From the NCBI GenBank assembly GCA_003313425.1, contig NHZP01000026.1, positions 1-64,000 of the forward strand: a stretch of 64,000 nucleotides of DNA, given 5' to 3'. Below, piece by piece: positions 12,216 through 25,048 of the stretch. Position numbers and translations under genes: made by a program. The DNA comes from Pseudopyrenochaeta lycopersici. Taxonomy: Eukaryota > Ascomycota > Dothideomycetes > Pleosporales > Pseudopyrenochaetaceae. The notes below the pieces were generated by a model. The model saw only the letters and a list, made by a program, of their open reading frames with translations, ran no database searches and was not told where the DNA came from. The first letter of the stretch is position 1. The number at the start of each line of letters is the position of its first letter.

Positions 12216-13989
12216 CTACACTATAGGCAAGACCTTCAGATCGCATCTCAGCCCCCATGGTAGGGCATCCTGAGTACTAATCTGCTTCATCGTATCCTTG
12301 TTGGTCAGTGATTCTAAATCTTCAACTATGCGATAATTCAGCACTAAACAAGCGATGAGCATCTTGATCTGTACAGTTGCAAGGGCTTTTCCAATGCAAA
12401 TACGTGTTCCCTGGCCAAAAGCGAGGTAAACTGACTCCATGGCGCGGAGGCGCTCTGGGGAGGCAAGGAGCCAGCGTTCGGGGTCGTAAAGGAGAGGATT
12501 GGGAAATTCAGAGGCAGTACGATGCATGGCAATCGTTGAGGTTGAGACGATGGTCTGCGATAAGTATGTTAATACGATCATAGGAGGGAAGTGATAAACA
12601 AAGAACGAGTAGATGGTGGCTGAGGAATTCACTTACGCCGCCTGGAACGTAGATTCCCTCGAACTGTTTGCCAGCAGGAGTGACTCTCTCAGCACGACCG
12701 CTTGAAATAGGATTCACGCGGTAGGACTCCCTGATACAAGCGTCTAAAACAGGTGCGGCATTGATATCGGCAAATGATGGCATTCCATCTTCCTGCAGAG
12801 GAAGCTGACTAATTTCTTCACGGATACGATCTCCCCACGCTGGATTACGGGCTATGTTCCACATGACGTATGTGAGGGCGGCTGTGGTCGTTGTCTGTGC
12901 GCCGTTGAGGTTGTCCAGCACCTCAGAGGCGATGTAATTTGGCGTTAGGGGCATGCCATCTTTGGTTTTGACATCTTTTAAGTAACGGAGCAAAGAATCG
13001 TCATTCTGAACCTTTGGGTCCTTATTTGACGCGGCAAGTTTCTCCGAGCACCAGTTGGTCAGCTTATGCTCAGCAGTCAGGAACTCTTTGTTGTTGGTGA
13101 CACGTGACACAGCCACCTGGAACAACTTATAGAGAATGGGAAAATCGAAAAGTCGGTTATTCCAGATCTCGCATTCGCGGAGCCCCCACAACATGGATCG
13201 CTCTGGGCATTCATTCTCGATTGAATGCGAGGCATGGCGGGGTCCGTAAGCAAACCTTGACATATTGTCGAAGATGTAGAGGGTAAATCGAGCAAAAAAG
13301 TCGAGGCTGTTCTCCCGTTTGATATCGGCATCGACTTGCTGAAGGAATGCTTTTACTCTTGACCGAATGGGATCCACATATGCTGGGCCATATATACTCG
13401 TAGGTTGGAAGAGCGAGAAGGTCAACTTCCGCTTCGCACGATGCTCGTCATATTCCTTCACAGTGAACGTCGGGCGCTCTCCGTAGGTGGCAAACCGGGT
13501 AAAGTAATCTAGTCAAAGTCAGCATAGTTCTTCATGGTAGATGTAAATATATTAGGCATCACTGGTTTACATTGTCTTGATGATCTCAGAAGTGTACAAA
13601 TGTGCGTGTTTCTTAGTGAGGTACCAGTTGACTTGTAGTATATAGTATGAACCTTTTATGAACTTACCGCTTTTGGGATAACGACCGGTGGCGCCGTATA
13701 TCTCCCGCGTCGCAGAAGGTGTTGAGAAGGATACTTCACCTGGGGCAATCAAAAGGACTGGACCGTATTTCTGATGCCATTCGTAAATGCGTTCATTCCT
13801 TTGCAATGTGAAGTCAAAATACGCCAGCCAGTGACGCGAGATCTTGCAGAGTCTAGGGCCCGGGATATGGTGATAGCTTGAAAAGTATAGGGCGTAGAAA
13901 ACTCGAATCAGGAATGCTGTAATAGAGAGAAGTATTGCCACAAAAATCGCATTGTGGAGGCCGACGGCATGAGGTAGTAGAACGCCCAT
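12216..13989 (-). CDS. Cytochrome P450 monooxygenase, 510 residues, three exons
   Basis: Haem-thiolate monooxygenase anchored in the ER membrane; substrate unknown. Exons read 13,989-13,668, 13,508-12,637 and 12,554-12,216. The first intron splits a codon after its first base (donor GTAAGT); the second is phase 0 (donor GTAAGT, acceptor CGCAG). Translation gives an N-terminal membrane anchor (about residues 12-36), a Pro hinge (I-P-G-P-R near 42-46), an I-helix N-G-A-Q-T-T (309-314), the E-S-Y-R form of ExxR (368-371), a P-E-R-W segment near 424, and the haem loop F-G-Q-G-T-R-I-C-I-G with Cys451. Length and all signatures are intact, so it should be functional. It is the first normal gene beside the RIP block. 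The transporter starting at 16,074 is transcribed away from it, leaving about 2.1 kb between the starts. I cannot assign a CYP family. Confidence 0.93.
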
Positions 13990-16073
13990 GTTGTCTAGCT
14001 AGATGACACTTAGAATAGGAGGAAAATGTCTGTGATAGTTGATGATCAGAGAGAGAGTATGGGAAAATTGGTCTCTATTTGAATTCCAGCTTCTCCATCT
14101 TGTGCTCCGGCTAAAAACACATCGTTTGCTGAACTGGAACAGTGTACGCCTACGCTCCCTCGCTCCCTCGCTCTTTCAATCACACCGAATATTTCGCCCC
14201 TCCAGATCTCTCATGTTGTGACGACAAAATGGGGCCTTCGGCCCTGTATTCATGTATTGTAATACAGCATCAGCATCCTTCGGGCCCTTTCTCTACCTCT
14301 ACAGCTGCCATCACCAACCATTGCTGTCCTACTTTTGGACATATGGGTCCAGACATAAGCCCTTATGTCGGTGAGAATTGAACAACATCTTAGCCGGGAG
14401 TAGTCCGCAGACATAGACCTGGACATGAATTTGCCTGAAACACTCCTGAGAAGTGCAAGCCGCGGATGTGAACCCACTCCATGGAAGTTTGCTCTCCTTT
14501 GTCGTCATTTAGTAAGATTCGGACGCTTGTAGGGATATCTGACCAATAAAGTCTACCTGCTACGGCACGGCGTAGCCTACAGTCAGATTTGATATCCACA
14601 GAAACACAGATATGTGGCATTTCCTATCTAAGAACTGAGTAGCCAGTCCGGGTGTAGTACAATCCTTCTCCTCCGCCCCGTACCTCTCTCACAGGCGTAG
14701 TTTAGAGGTGACAGCTGTAAGACTGATCCTGCTTTCCGCTGTTCTTCCACTCACACCTTGGAAGTACGGCACTCTATCATCAAATTTGCTGCTGTGGCGC
14801 GTCAACGACACGGCCACACTTTGCCGAACATGTTGATTATCATTAGCCATTGGTTACATGGATCTGCAGATGATGTAAGCGACCAAGCAATCACGGTCCG
14901 TAGGGCTATTTAGTGTGCCATCTTGCGAGTAAGATGATGGACTAAAGAGGAAAATACGGAGCATTCTTCGTGCAGCTCAAAAGAGCCTCATGCAGGACTT
15001 GTACGTAACAGTTCCTTTAGCATTAAAGTAGCCCTGTAGCAAGGCGTCCTCCGGATAGTAAAGCCCTTTCGTTGGAACGATCCAGGTCCTCAATACCCGG
15101 CGCATGGCGGAAGTGGCGTGCGTCTTGCATGCGGCTTCAGCTCCCCGCCCACCCGCCGCGGGCCGCAATAGCTTTGCAGAAGTGGGTTCGTAAAACCGTG
15201 CACCAGTATTCCAAACGAAGCGATGCTACCTCGCAATGTCCGGTGGTTATATTCATGACGTCATCGCCACATATGGACTAAAATGTGTGAACATGTTGAT
15301 TTGTGGAGAGGTATGCTCTTTCTAAGTCTTTGATAGGTAGCTTCAAGTGTTACAACAGGTAACCGCAAGAAACATGCCTGTGATATGCGCCCTAGGGCCA
15401 CGCCTATTGTATGAATGGCACAAACCAGCTGGAGGGTAAACGCTCGTGGGCATCACAAATGACTCGGTAGTCCAGGAACGCACACGCATGATCTAAATCC
15501 ATTCATCTGACAGCTCAACTAAGACGTATTAGATTGGTGGAAGAAGGCTGCTGGCGGGAATAATTGACGCGGACGCGAGCAGCTCATCGCGGCGGCTAAG
15601 GGGCTGGTCATGGCGATGGTGGGGCGCCTTCCTGAACTGGACCTCAGGAAACGTAAAAACATCCATAGTGGATAAACCGGTGTGTTTTTACCAGATTTTC
15701 ACACAATCAGGAGCCAACATACACCATGTCTCTTGCTGGGATTTAAGCCAACCATGATCAGCCGGGCGCACTAATGTTGTAAGAGCGTGGGCGCAACTGC
15801 CGTTGCTTACCCTTAAGCAGTTTTTGTTCCCGTGACTCATGCGAACGTGAAAAAATGGATGGGCGTGGGTGCTGGAATTGGGGCCGACACTTTGGGGGAT
15901 TGAACGCGCCAATGTCCAAGGGAAAGATTGTGGCTGCAGACTCCAAGATAAGAGCAACGTAACACACTGCTAATGTATAAAGGTCAGTGACTTGTACATT
16001 ACGCTTCGCTGCACATTTTTCAAATTTCCCACCCACTCTTTGCTAGTCGTGTACATTTCTATTCCGCTCCAGG
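13990..16073. other. Intergenic region between P450 and transporter
   Basis: About 2.1 kb separating two divergent genes. Only short unrelated frames are present. A small imperfect CTCCCTCG repeat lies near 14,155-14,175. It presumably holds both promoters; no specific operator can be defended by eye. Confidence 0.6.
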
Positions 16074-17996
16074 ATGGCAGCCAGCACAGATATACCTTTG
16101 GGGACTTTTCCTCGAAACAGCACAGCTGAGCCGGCGAATGCCCTTAGCCTTCAGGAAGCCCTTGGGAATGAAGATTCGAGTGTAGCTCCTTCGTCAAATG
16201 ACCAATCTCAACCGGAGATGTCGCGTTGGAGGACTACTCTTATCATTGCCACACTCTCTGGAGTCACAACTGTTAGCAGCATGACGACCGGCCTCCTCGT
16301 CGTGGCTCTACCTAGGATGGCCTTAAATCTGCACTTGCCTGAACACTTGCTTCTCTGGTATTTATCCACAAGTTTCTCAAAAGATCTTTGCTAATATATT
16401 CGTATAGGCCGGCTTCAATATATGGGTATGCACTGATAGTAATCGAGTAGCTTCTGTCCGCTAAATGTGCTTTCTAGTCTGACCAGTGGCTGTTCTTTAC
16501 TTATTGCTGGATCGATTGCGGACGTCGTTGGCAGCCGACTAGTGTACCTCATAGGTTGTTTCTCCCTCAGTTTATTTGTTCTCGGCAGTGGTTTGTCCAA
16601 AACATCGACGCAGCTCATCGTATGTAGAGGAGGTCAAGGTATCGCTGTCTCCATGTGTTTGCCGACTGCTATGAGCCTGCTCACACTTTATCTGCCCATA
16701 GGTAAGCGTCGCAACATCGGATTTGCCTTTGTCGGAGCAGGACAGCCCCTGGGTTTTGCCCTAGGCCTCTTCCTTGGAGGCTTCTTCGTCGACTCAGTCG
16801 GTTGGAGGTATGCTTGGTACATGAGCGCTGGTTTTGCCATGGCCGTCTTTGTAGCTGGCTTTTTTGGGCTACCGAAATACGCTTCAGACGGCAAACACTC
16901 TGGACGAAGGTATACGATCGCCAAGGAGATTGACTGGATAGGTGCTGTTCTATCAAGTGCCTGCTTAGGGATGCTCTCCTACGTTCTTGCGTACGTCACT
17001 TCGCCAGATGTACTTACTCCTCGCGCTTACAGTCTGGGTCTAGGATAGTAGCGAGTGATGGATCGAGCATCCAGGACGCACCGCAGATTGCTCTCCTTTG
17101 CGTCTCTGCTCTATGCTTTTGCTTCTTCGTAAAATGGATGGACTTCCAGACAGATCGAGGAAAGCCTGCTCTGATTCCAAACTACTTTTGGAAGCGGCTC
17201 GCCTTTTCGTCCATCTGCTTCATCGTATTCTTGACATGGGCTATTGTCCAGACGCTCTCGTACTTCTTCAGTCTCTAGTAGGTACTACGCTTATATTCCA
17301 GATCTGCTAGATCTGATATGGAATTTTTAGCTTCCAGAAAGTCCAGGGTCTATCAGCAACACAGGCATCTTTACGATTCATCCCTGATGTCGTTCTTGGT
17401 ATCATACTCAGTGTTGCGACTGGTATGATTCTCCACCGAGCATCAGCATACTGGATAGCACTGAGCTCGCTTCTTTTGACTGCGATCTCACCACTCTTGA
17501 TGGCCTTGAACGACCCGTCTTGGCCGTTCTGGTATGCGGCCTTTTGGGCAATTACACTCTCACAGATCTCCGCAGACAGTAAGCCACTCTTCGAATCAAC
17601 CCTACTAAACTATTGTTCTCACTCAATCTGCTTCCATGTAATCATCATCTAACCTTGAACCATACAGTTCTCTTCGTCATCTCTGCCCTAATCATCACAA
17701 GCTCCTTTCCCAGTGGAACACAAGCTCTCGCGGGTGCGGTATTCAATACTATCTCTCAATTTGGTACCGCTGTCGGCCTTGCCATCATGGGTGTCATATC
17801 ATCTACAGTGACGCAAAACTACGCTAAAGGCCAAGATGTCGAATCACACTTTGATAACGAGGAGTATTCCCCGAAGGCGCTACTGATGGGATACCGCGCT
17901 AGTTACTGGGCCTGCTTCGCTGTTTCAATACTTGCTTGTGGTGTTGCGGGTTTCGGGTTAAGAGGTGTGGGGAGTAAAGGGATGAAACAATTGTAA
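16074..17996 (+). CDS. DHA2-family major facilitator transporter (ATR1-like), 541 residues, six exons
   Basis: Proton-coupled multidrug or metabolite exporter of the plasma membrane, 14-helix type. Exons: 16,074-16,357, 16,408-16,425 (only 18 nt), 16,478-16,990, 17,044-17,277, 17,331-17,578 and 17,668-17,996; phases agree at every junction and the sum is 542 codons. The micro-exon supplies P-A-S-I-Y between L-L-L-W and G-L-T-S-G-C-S, which is how this family normally reads. Motif A-like G-S-I-A-D-V-V-G-S-R is at 112-121 and the G-A-G-Q-P-L-G-F-A-L-G motif, typical of ATR1-like members, at 187-197. About 70 hydrophilic residues precede the first helix. The substrate cannot be told. Being next to a P450, a role in toxin export or product secretion is plausible but unproven. 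Confidence 0.9.
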
Positions 17997-18873
17997 TTAT
18001 TGGTCTATTCTAACCTTAAAGTAGAACATAAGCAGTTTACATAGCCTTTCTTTTGCTGAATTTATGCAGCTGTCATCGGCGGCCCACAACCATTAGGTCT
18101 ACATTTTTTTTTCCTGAAGTAGATCGTACCATTAAGGACTACCACTTGTAGTTTCCATCTTCTGATGCATGTGACATCACTGGAGCTAAGAGTTGAGTAT
18201 GTTCTATTTGTCCTTGGGAAAAGGGGCAGCCATCGTTGAAGATGACTTCAACATGTATACGGGAAATCCTTGTGCATAAGTTTCAAGCAAAACTTATGCC
18301 TAATCTATTCTGACAGCCGCGATTTGTCGCGTTGCACAACATACGTCACGCGCACTGATTCACATGAATTATTCTTATATGTCTGCGTTTTTCAAAAAAA
18401 TTGAGGCGACACGATTGTCGTCCACGGCTTGACTGTATCTTGATAACACGTATTTTTTATTATCCTTTGTTAGAATATTTTGTTGACTTGCTTTTACATT
18501 TGATGCTTTGATAATCGTAATGAGGAGGCATATTTATAACCAGGCACTCTTTCACCTCTGATTCTTACTAAAAGTGCCAAAACTTGGAATTTAAATTTAT
18601 GCATCTATACATAAGATACAATTTAGCTAGTTAAGGCCAGAGTTTTTTTTTCGGGAACAAGGAAGGTTTTTCTTGAGGGGGGGGGGCTGAAAGTCCAGTC
18701 GCTACTGATTCCTAAGCCGGCAAAGTAAAAACTTAACTTAACGGTGAAAGAGTTCACTTAGTCAGCACTTAAAATAATCAAAGGCAAAAGAAATCTGGAA
18801 GTAATAGAGGACGATTTAATCAAGTATTTACATGGTCCGCAGTGTACTCTCGTTCTCACTATGTTACAAAACT
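17997..18873. other. Intergenic region
   Basis: Convergent 3' ends of the transporter and the esterase. AT-rich, with a ten-G run at 18,677-18,686. I see no gene. Confidence 0.6.
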
Positions 18874-19944
18874 TCACCAGCCCAGTGCCTGTCTAATTGA
18901 GGCGATCAGCTTTTCTGCTCCAACAGCATTTGTTTTGGGCGTCGGATGATAATCACATCCAACATCACCCTCTTGACTTGGCCAATCTACAAGGTAGACA
19001 CTCGTGCCATTAAGCTGTGCGATCGCGTCTTTCAGCGCATCCGTCTGGGTAGTCTTCTGGGCATCTTCCAAGCTCGGGTAACCATCATTGAGCATAGGAG
19101 AAGTGACAAGAAAGAAACTAGCATTTGGGTATTTTGATTTGATACTGCGGACAAAGTTCACAACAGCGGTAGTGTAGGTTCGAGGGTTAAGTGGAGGACG
19201 GAGAGCGACAGTTGACCCATTAATTGCGGAACCCAAGTAACTGAAGTCATTAGTGCCGATGTTGATAACAACTGCGTCTGGGTTCCGTCCCCGAGGGAAG
19301 GTATAGGAGCCACCGGGATCGTTGGCACCATAGCGGGAATATAGATCGGAGATTATAGGGCTAGTATCCGGTGCTGCTTGGACATAATTACGGGTGATAC
19401 CTCTTCCACTCCAAGCTACGATGCTGTAATCCGCACCAAACTCGTTGGCTGCAAGGGCGGAGTAAGTCTTAGTGATATCTTCGAGGGAGGCAGTATTGGT
19501 ACATGGTAGGAGAGCACCGATACCGTATCCTACTGTGATGCTGTCGCCAATGATCTCGATTTTCCGCGGTCGGGAAGGAACATCTGAACCAAACTTTCCA
19601 TCTGTTGTTATTTTTCCAAGGAAGATAGAGCCAAAGGATGGCTCAGAGAGCTTTCGGAATACGACGGTGTGATATCCATGAGTCAAATTTGTGGGTGTGG
19701 AAACAACAGAGCCGGAGACATTGGGGAGAAACGTTCGCTTTCCATCAACGACGATCTCAGCACTATTCGTCCCAGAGACAGCTTTGAGTCCGATGGTTGC
19801 TGAAGTTCCACGGAAAGTGAATGACACGCCGGTAGCCGACCAGGTCAATTCTTTAGTTGCTGGGTTAACGCGACCTAGATAATGAATCGCCTGTGCTGTA
19901 TTAAGGACTGCAAGCAACGAAACGAGGAAGCGAAAGCCGATCAT
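18874..19944 (-). CDS. Secreted SGNH/GDSL esterase with N-terminal jelly-roll, CE2-like, 356 residues
   Basis: Predicted extracellular carbohydrate deacetylase-type hydrolase. The start at 19,944 is chosen because it gives a clean signal peptide (M-I-G-F-R-F-L-V-S-L-L-A-V-L ending T-A-Q-A, residues 1-19); an in-frame ATG at 20,007 would prepend 21 polar residues. Residues about 20-120 form a beta-rich module like the N-terminal domain of CE2 esterases. The SGNH core follows: I-I-G-D-S with the nucleophile Ser135 (block I), W-S-G-R-G near 178-182 (block II Gly), G-T-N-D at 230-233 (block III), and D-Y-H near 331-333 (block V His). Single exon and full length. The family acts on acetylated polysaccharides such as xylan or mannan; the real substrate is inferred, not shown. 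Confidence 0.85.
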   Translation of the reverse strand: MIGFRFLVSLLAVLNTAQAIHYLGRVNPATKELTWSATGVSFTFRGTSATIGLKAVSGTNSAEIVVDGKRTFLPNVSGSVVSTPTNLTHGYHTVVFRKLSEPSFGSIFLGKITTDGKFGSDVPSRPRKIEIIGDSITVGYGIGALLPCTNTASLEDITKTYSALAANEFGADYSIVAWSGRGITRNYVQAAPDTSPIISDLYSRYGANDPGGSYTFPRGRNPDAVVINIGTNDFSYLGSAINGSTVALRPPLNPRTYTTAVVNFVRSIKSKYPNASFFLVTSPMLNDGYPSLEDAQKTTQTDALKDAIAQLNGTSVYLVDWPSQEGDVGCDYHPTPKTNAVGAEKLIASIRQALGW

Positions 19945-22900
19945 CTTGACAGAAAAGACTTGAGAACTGAGGAAGTAATCATGGAATGCAGAGGTCTCGG
20001 AGCGCATATTATACTCGAACTCAAACTTTAAAGTTCCATGCAGATATATTAATGATCACGGCACTAGAAGGACATTGGAACATTCGATTAGTCTTCGATA
20101 CAATTCACAATTTCCGGGATCTAACGCAGAATTAATCTATCTTAATACGCTAACGGACCATAAACCTCCGTTGCAGGTAAACTCCCGTGATTGTCACCTA
20201 ACTTACGTATTCGGGGCGCGCTATAAGTACCTGAATCGCCTAAAATATGAAATGTGGAGGCAAATAGTAATTGTCAGTACATTTAGTGCGTGCAGTGTTC
20301 TTGGTCCCACTCAAATCTTCATAGTGGAGCGCACGTTCTTTCTAATTAACAGCAGAATTAGCGTATTACAAAGCCTTCTTAGTCTTCGGTTCTATATCCA
20401 GACCCACCGCGCTCCCAAAGACGCAAAATGTAGCTGAAGCTTTAATATAAACCTGAGCAGTTTTTGTCCTTCCATGAGGGTCCCATGGCTACAATGCTGC
20501 TCGTGCAGCAATCTTATGTCGTCATATCCCACGGTATGCCCGGAGCCCCGCAATACCTGCTAATCGCCGCTACATCTGGAATGCCTAAACGCTAGCAACG
20601 ATTATGATGCCAACACTGCCTCTAAATGCTTAACACGTAATGTTTTTCATCTCCATTTGAAATATTGGCTTCCGGCCTTGAATTTACAAAAATGTATCAA
20701 CAGCTACTCTCGAATGTTTTTTATGCATCAGAAAGAACGTGCGAGGGTGATCAAAAGGACCGCAGGTGCGCGTTGGGGATTATACGACTCCGCTCTCGCT
20801 GATATGCTGATTGACCTGCATGGAGCAGTGCTATCACACGGTGCTGCATAAAGCATGCGTTTGGGGGACTCACAAAATATCTCGACGGAGAACGGTCGCT
20901 AGATAAGCGGGATTGTAATTTTGAGCAACGGACAAACGAAATGCTGCGGAAACTTTTTGAAAGAAGTTGTGTGAGCCACTGTTTCTGCACCCATGGACAT
21001 GGGCATTTGACAACCAGCGAATGGCTGGACCTTAGTTGGCTCTGGTGCCTTTTCTTTGCACGAAGGACTGTTGTCGATGAGAAGTCGATGATTCACTCCC
21101 TCGGATTGGTTGATCTACCGTGCTGTGCCCAGCGCATCATCAGAAGGTGAATTAATTCATATCCCGGGAAACTTTTCGAATGACTGCATGAGGTTAGCTA
21201 GGGCAGTTGCTGTAAGAGGAACCCGAAATGCCCGTTGGTGGCAAAGGTCAGACCTGTAGGGCAGCTGGCGCGGCGTACTCGACCTGAGACCAAACATACC
21301 GTCAATTATCAGCAATCAAGTGGATGTTCCCTTCCAGGTTTTAGATCAAGTGGTGTAAATAAGTATCAAGCTCTGTATCAGGCTCCGTGTTATTATGCCG
21401 CAATTGCAACAGGCCTAAGCACAAGCTCACAGTTGACAATGAGAAAGTGCTAATAAGAAATCACTATAGGAATCAGGGACCAGAGAGGTGGTTCCAAGGT
21501 TTAGCTGTTCGTAAAAGAGCATTTATCAACGATATTCTTCCATAAATGCACCACATCTCATCGTTTCGTCTATTTGCGTCTGCAACCTTCAAACCAACTG
21601 CCATGCTCTGAAGAACTATTGGGAAATGCCTTGACATCTCACGATTTGACAAGCCTTGCAATGATCGAGGGACGGTTTTGCAAGGCTTGAATCGCATCCC
21701 ATTCGCCAGTGGAAGCAACTATCGGAGTAACTATTCATTGTTATTTGCCAATGCATACCCCTCATTCAATTCCGCACAAACATACACGATTTAGTACAAG
21801 AACTCAGATACTACGCTAACTCGAGCTACCCTTATCTAGTACGATTGCTCTACAGGGCGTCTCCAAAGATATCGGATCGCGATGAGCAATGGCTGTCCCA
21901 GGTAAGAGCAGCACGCCGCTCCATCATCTCTTGCAGACGCATGCCAATGGTATAAAATCTCTGTCAAAAATTGACGAGCGTTGATATGAACAGAAGGAAA
22001 GCGGCGAAGCACGCGATGAATATTGTAGCCTTAACAGAATACCCAAGCTACGGCGAAGGCAATGAATTCGCCAAATTCGCAAGCTTTTTCTATGAACATT
22101 ATCAAACGGGCAATATAGCAAATCGATTAGCGCGATGTTTGCATGCAGTTTCTGCGAAGCTGTAAATAACTTTGCCACACAAAGCCCAACAAAGACTCTT
22201 TTCGTTTGTTCTTTGTCGAATGAAATCACCGTACATCTTTACGCTGACTGACCTCGCGACTAAATAGCTGCCAATGAGCTCATGCTCACTATTCCAATGC
22301 TTTATTGCTCTCCATACATTCTTCAGACCCTCTCAACCTGTTGCCTTTGCTAATGTTAGAATTGTCCACTTCCAAATCATGGGTGTGTGCCAGAAACGCC
22401 TTGCGCACAGGCCAGGTATCGCAAAGTTAATGGGGCCCAGGAATCGAGGCAGGAACAACAAGAGGTTGGATATTCTAGAAGTATTTCCTAGCCGCCTACG
22501 GAAAAGCTAGGGTACCTGTAACTTTTAGAAACTGAATTTGAATATGATCTTGAGTCATTTCCGGTACCAAGTTAGGCCAGGAGCTTTCCTGGATTACACG
22601 GACGCCACACGACGCCACAGGGTTATTATCAGCTCGCCGCATCCTATTTTCCTAGCGCCGTCGTCGCATGATTTAGGCTCCAGGTTAGCCATGGCTTGAT
22701 TCTTGGAATGTCACTCGATAACCAAAGTTCGACAGCTGAGCCTCTGAGATAGTTCTAGTCTCTATCACGCCGAACACGAGGGTTTTATCCTGGTAACCTG
22801 GTATTTTCTGTTATGCTACCAAAGCCACTCAAGCACCCCAAGACCTCTGTGGGAAAGACATGGGTGCAATTTCTATGAACGGAGCTGGCTATATGCTGAC

Positions 22901-24281
22901 ATATCCCTTGCGTAAATCAGAAACTCTGTTCGTATGGCAAACCTCGTTGCTTTTAGGCAGTCCCGTGCTTGGATGTAACCTGTTTTCTCTGAAACGAACC
23001 TTTATGCCACTGAGCAGAATTTCTTCAGGCAGGCGTTGTTTATCAACCTAGCGTTACAGAATACGTGAAGTGGAAATCCGTTTCTATAGTGGTCCTCTTT
23101 CCGATATTACCAACATGATCTGTAGCAGATGGAGACTATTACAATTTGTACTTGGATCCCATGGCTTTCTTCCCTAAGAAGTATCGGCGGCCAACATAAA
23201 GGATGACAAAAATTTGAATTAACGAAGCTAAATAAAAAGCTAAAATAAAACACTGAGATCAAGATTTCCCAATTCTCTAAGCTACATTAGGAGGTTCTGT
23301 TACATGACACTAATGAGATAACTACTGATACAGCAAGCGGGTAGATACCAAGGGCCACAGTGACCATGAAGTTGTACTTGTTCGTATATCTATAGAACGA
23401 AAAGAGATACGATAATACAGACCGTTGAATTCGCGAGTGCATATCAAAACCTCGTTTAGCATTGACTGTATATGACTAACAAAAATTTATCAGCATTCAG
23501 GTGCTATGCCACTTATCCCCTTGACAAATCCTGGTCCCGTTTGAGGTCGATCAGCTTGCTATCCTACAGCTCATCCGATGAGTGATTATTTCTATTGGTC
23601 TATTCACAACTTGATCTATCAGGACTAGCCTCGTATATTCATTGTCACGGATCACACATGAAAGTGTTCTTTTCATTTTACGCCTTCTTTCAATTTAGCA
23701 TAAAGAGAATCTGCAAGGGTAGCATAATATTGCCCATATGCGCGGTCAAATGCACTCAAGCGAGTCTTCTAAGCCATTGAAAGACTTGTGATGCTAATTC
23801 AGAATGAGCTAAGCCGATGCTATGAAGACTAGATTGTGATACTGTCATGGCGTTTTGAGCTGCCGCTTGGACATTAAGCAGCTTCGTTCACTGGATTAGC
23901 TCCGTCCCTGATATCTTGCGATTTTAAATATGGTACAACGTTCGGGCCGATTCATTGGACTTGTCGATTTTGGCAGTTCATTATTACAAATAATATTGGA
24001 TGGGTGCTGGTATACCCTGAGATATGTCAGTAATGGACCGGGAGAGCAAACGCTCGTTGCTATTGGTTTTATCACATCGACAACCATTTTAGAATGATTC
24101 AAAATCATGATAGTCCTATGTCTATAAATGTCTCTATGTATACTCGTTTTTATCAATTCGCATATTAAGCACATCTCACTTTTTCTCTATCTTCGACCCT
24201 CCAATTAGGTTGCCTAGTTCCCAGCAATCTTACCCTCAAACATAATACAACTCCCAAGAACCAAAGCCAACACCTGCCAAA
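19945..24281. other. Gene-poor 4.3-kb region
   Basis: Only short frames (all under about 120 codons) without recognisable motifs, signal peptides or splice-linked continuity. Composition is moderately AT-rich but not like the RIP block. It may contain very old repeat debris; nothing can be named. Confidence 0.55.
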
Positions 24282-25048
24282 ATGAAGTCATCTACTCTTT
24301 CTAACCTAGCTCTGGCCTTCCTTGCGTCTACCACCTCCGCAGGACCACTTGTTCAAGTTACCATTCCACGTAGTGAAAATTTTCCCAAATCCAGCGACAT
24401 TATTATGCCTGGTATCAAAGTTAGTGAAACCCTTCTGGTCTGCAGATTAAAATCTGCAACATGACGCTCAACTACGGATTATAGGAGTTAAATGAAGCTA
24501 TTACCGTCGAACCAGCCCCGAAAGCGATTAGGAAGCGATTTTCAGAAGATCATGCAATTAATAGCATTCAAAAGCGGGGGGGTGTTGCTGTGATTTTCGT
24601 CGGAATAGCCGTCGTTGCTGCAGCGGGCATAGTGACTAAGATTGCCATTGAGATTGGAGCCGAGACTATCAGTAACCTTGGAAAATGGACCATCGTACGT
24701 GAGACTTTCACTAAGACCACTGTTCTCGAGATGTGGAATCGCAATCCAGATTACAACAAGTACCCTGCAGTCGCTTGCTACAACAAAGGGTACAGTCTGC
24801 GATATCCAAAGAAAGTGACTGGGAAGGGATCTGTGGAAGTCAAGTTGGGCGCATTGAACACCGATTATGATTGCATGTTTATTGAGGGGCCCAATACATT
24901 CTACACGCACCATGACAATGGATATATCAATGTAAGTCAAACGCCTTGCCTTGATTTTTATCTGGCTAATTATCACCAGCTCGCCTATCGGTACGACTCT
25001 GCCCATTGCTCCTTCGACAAGAAAACTGGCGACTTAACCCGCAAATGA
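24282..25048 (+). CDS. Small secreted protein (DUF7888-like) with Kex2 sites, 217 residues, three exons
   Basis: Exons 24,282-24,419, 24,485-24,931 and 24,980-25,048, all phase 0; introns of 65 nt (GTTAGT...TATAG) and 48 nt (GTAAGT...CCAG). Residues 1-20 are a signal peptide ending T-S-A. A propeptide follows with dibasic R-K-R at 62-64 and Q-K-R at 75-77, so Kex2 would free a mature chain starting at Gly78. The mature part opens with a hydrophobic Gly/Val/Ala/Ile stretch, then contains W-N-R-N-P, A-C-Y-N-K-G-Y, N-T-D-Y-D-C-M and a C-S-F-D-K-K-T-G-D-L-T ending. From memory this matches fungal DUF7888 proteins, whose function is unknown. The mature chain has three cysteines; relatives as I remember them end in a Cys where this one has Arg. 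Secretion and size make it an effector-type candidate; no activity is claimed. Confidence 0.75.

Noticed and set aside
19945..20007. 21-residue N-terminal extension of the SGNH esterase
   Set aside because: It would bury the signal peptide; starting at 19,944 gives a normal secreted protein.
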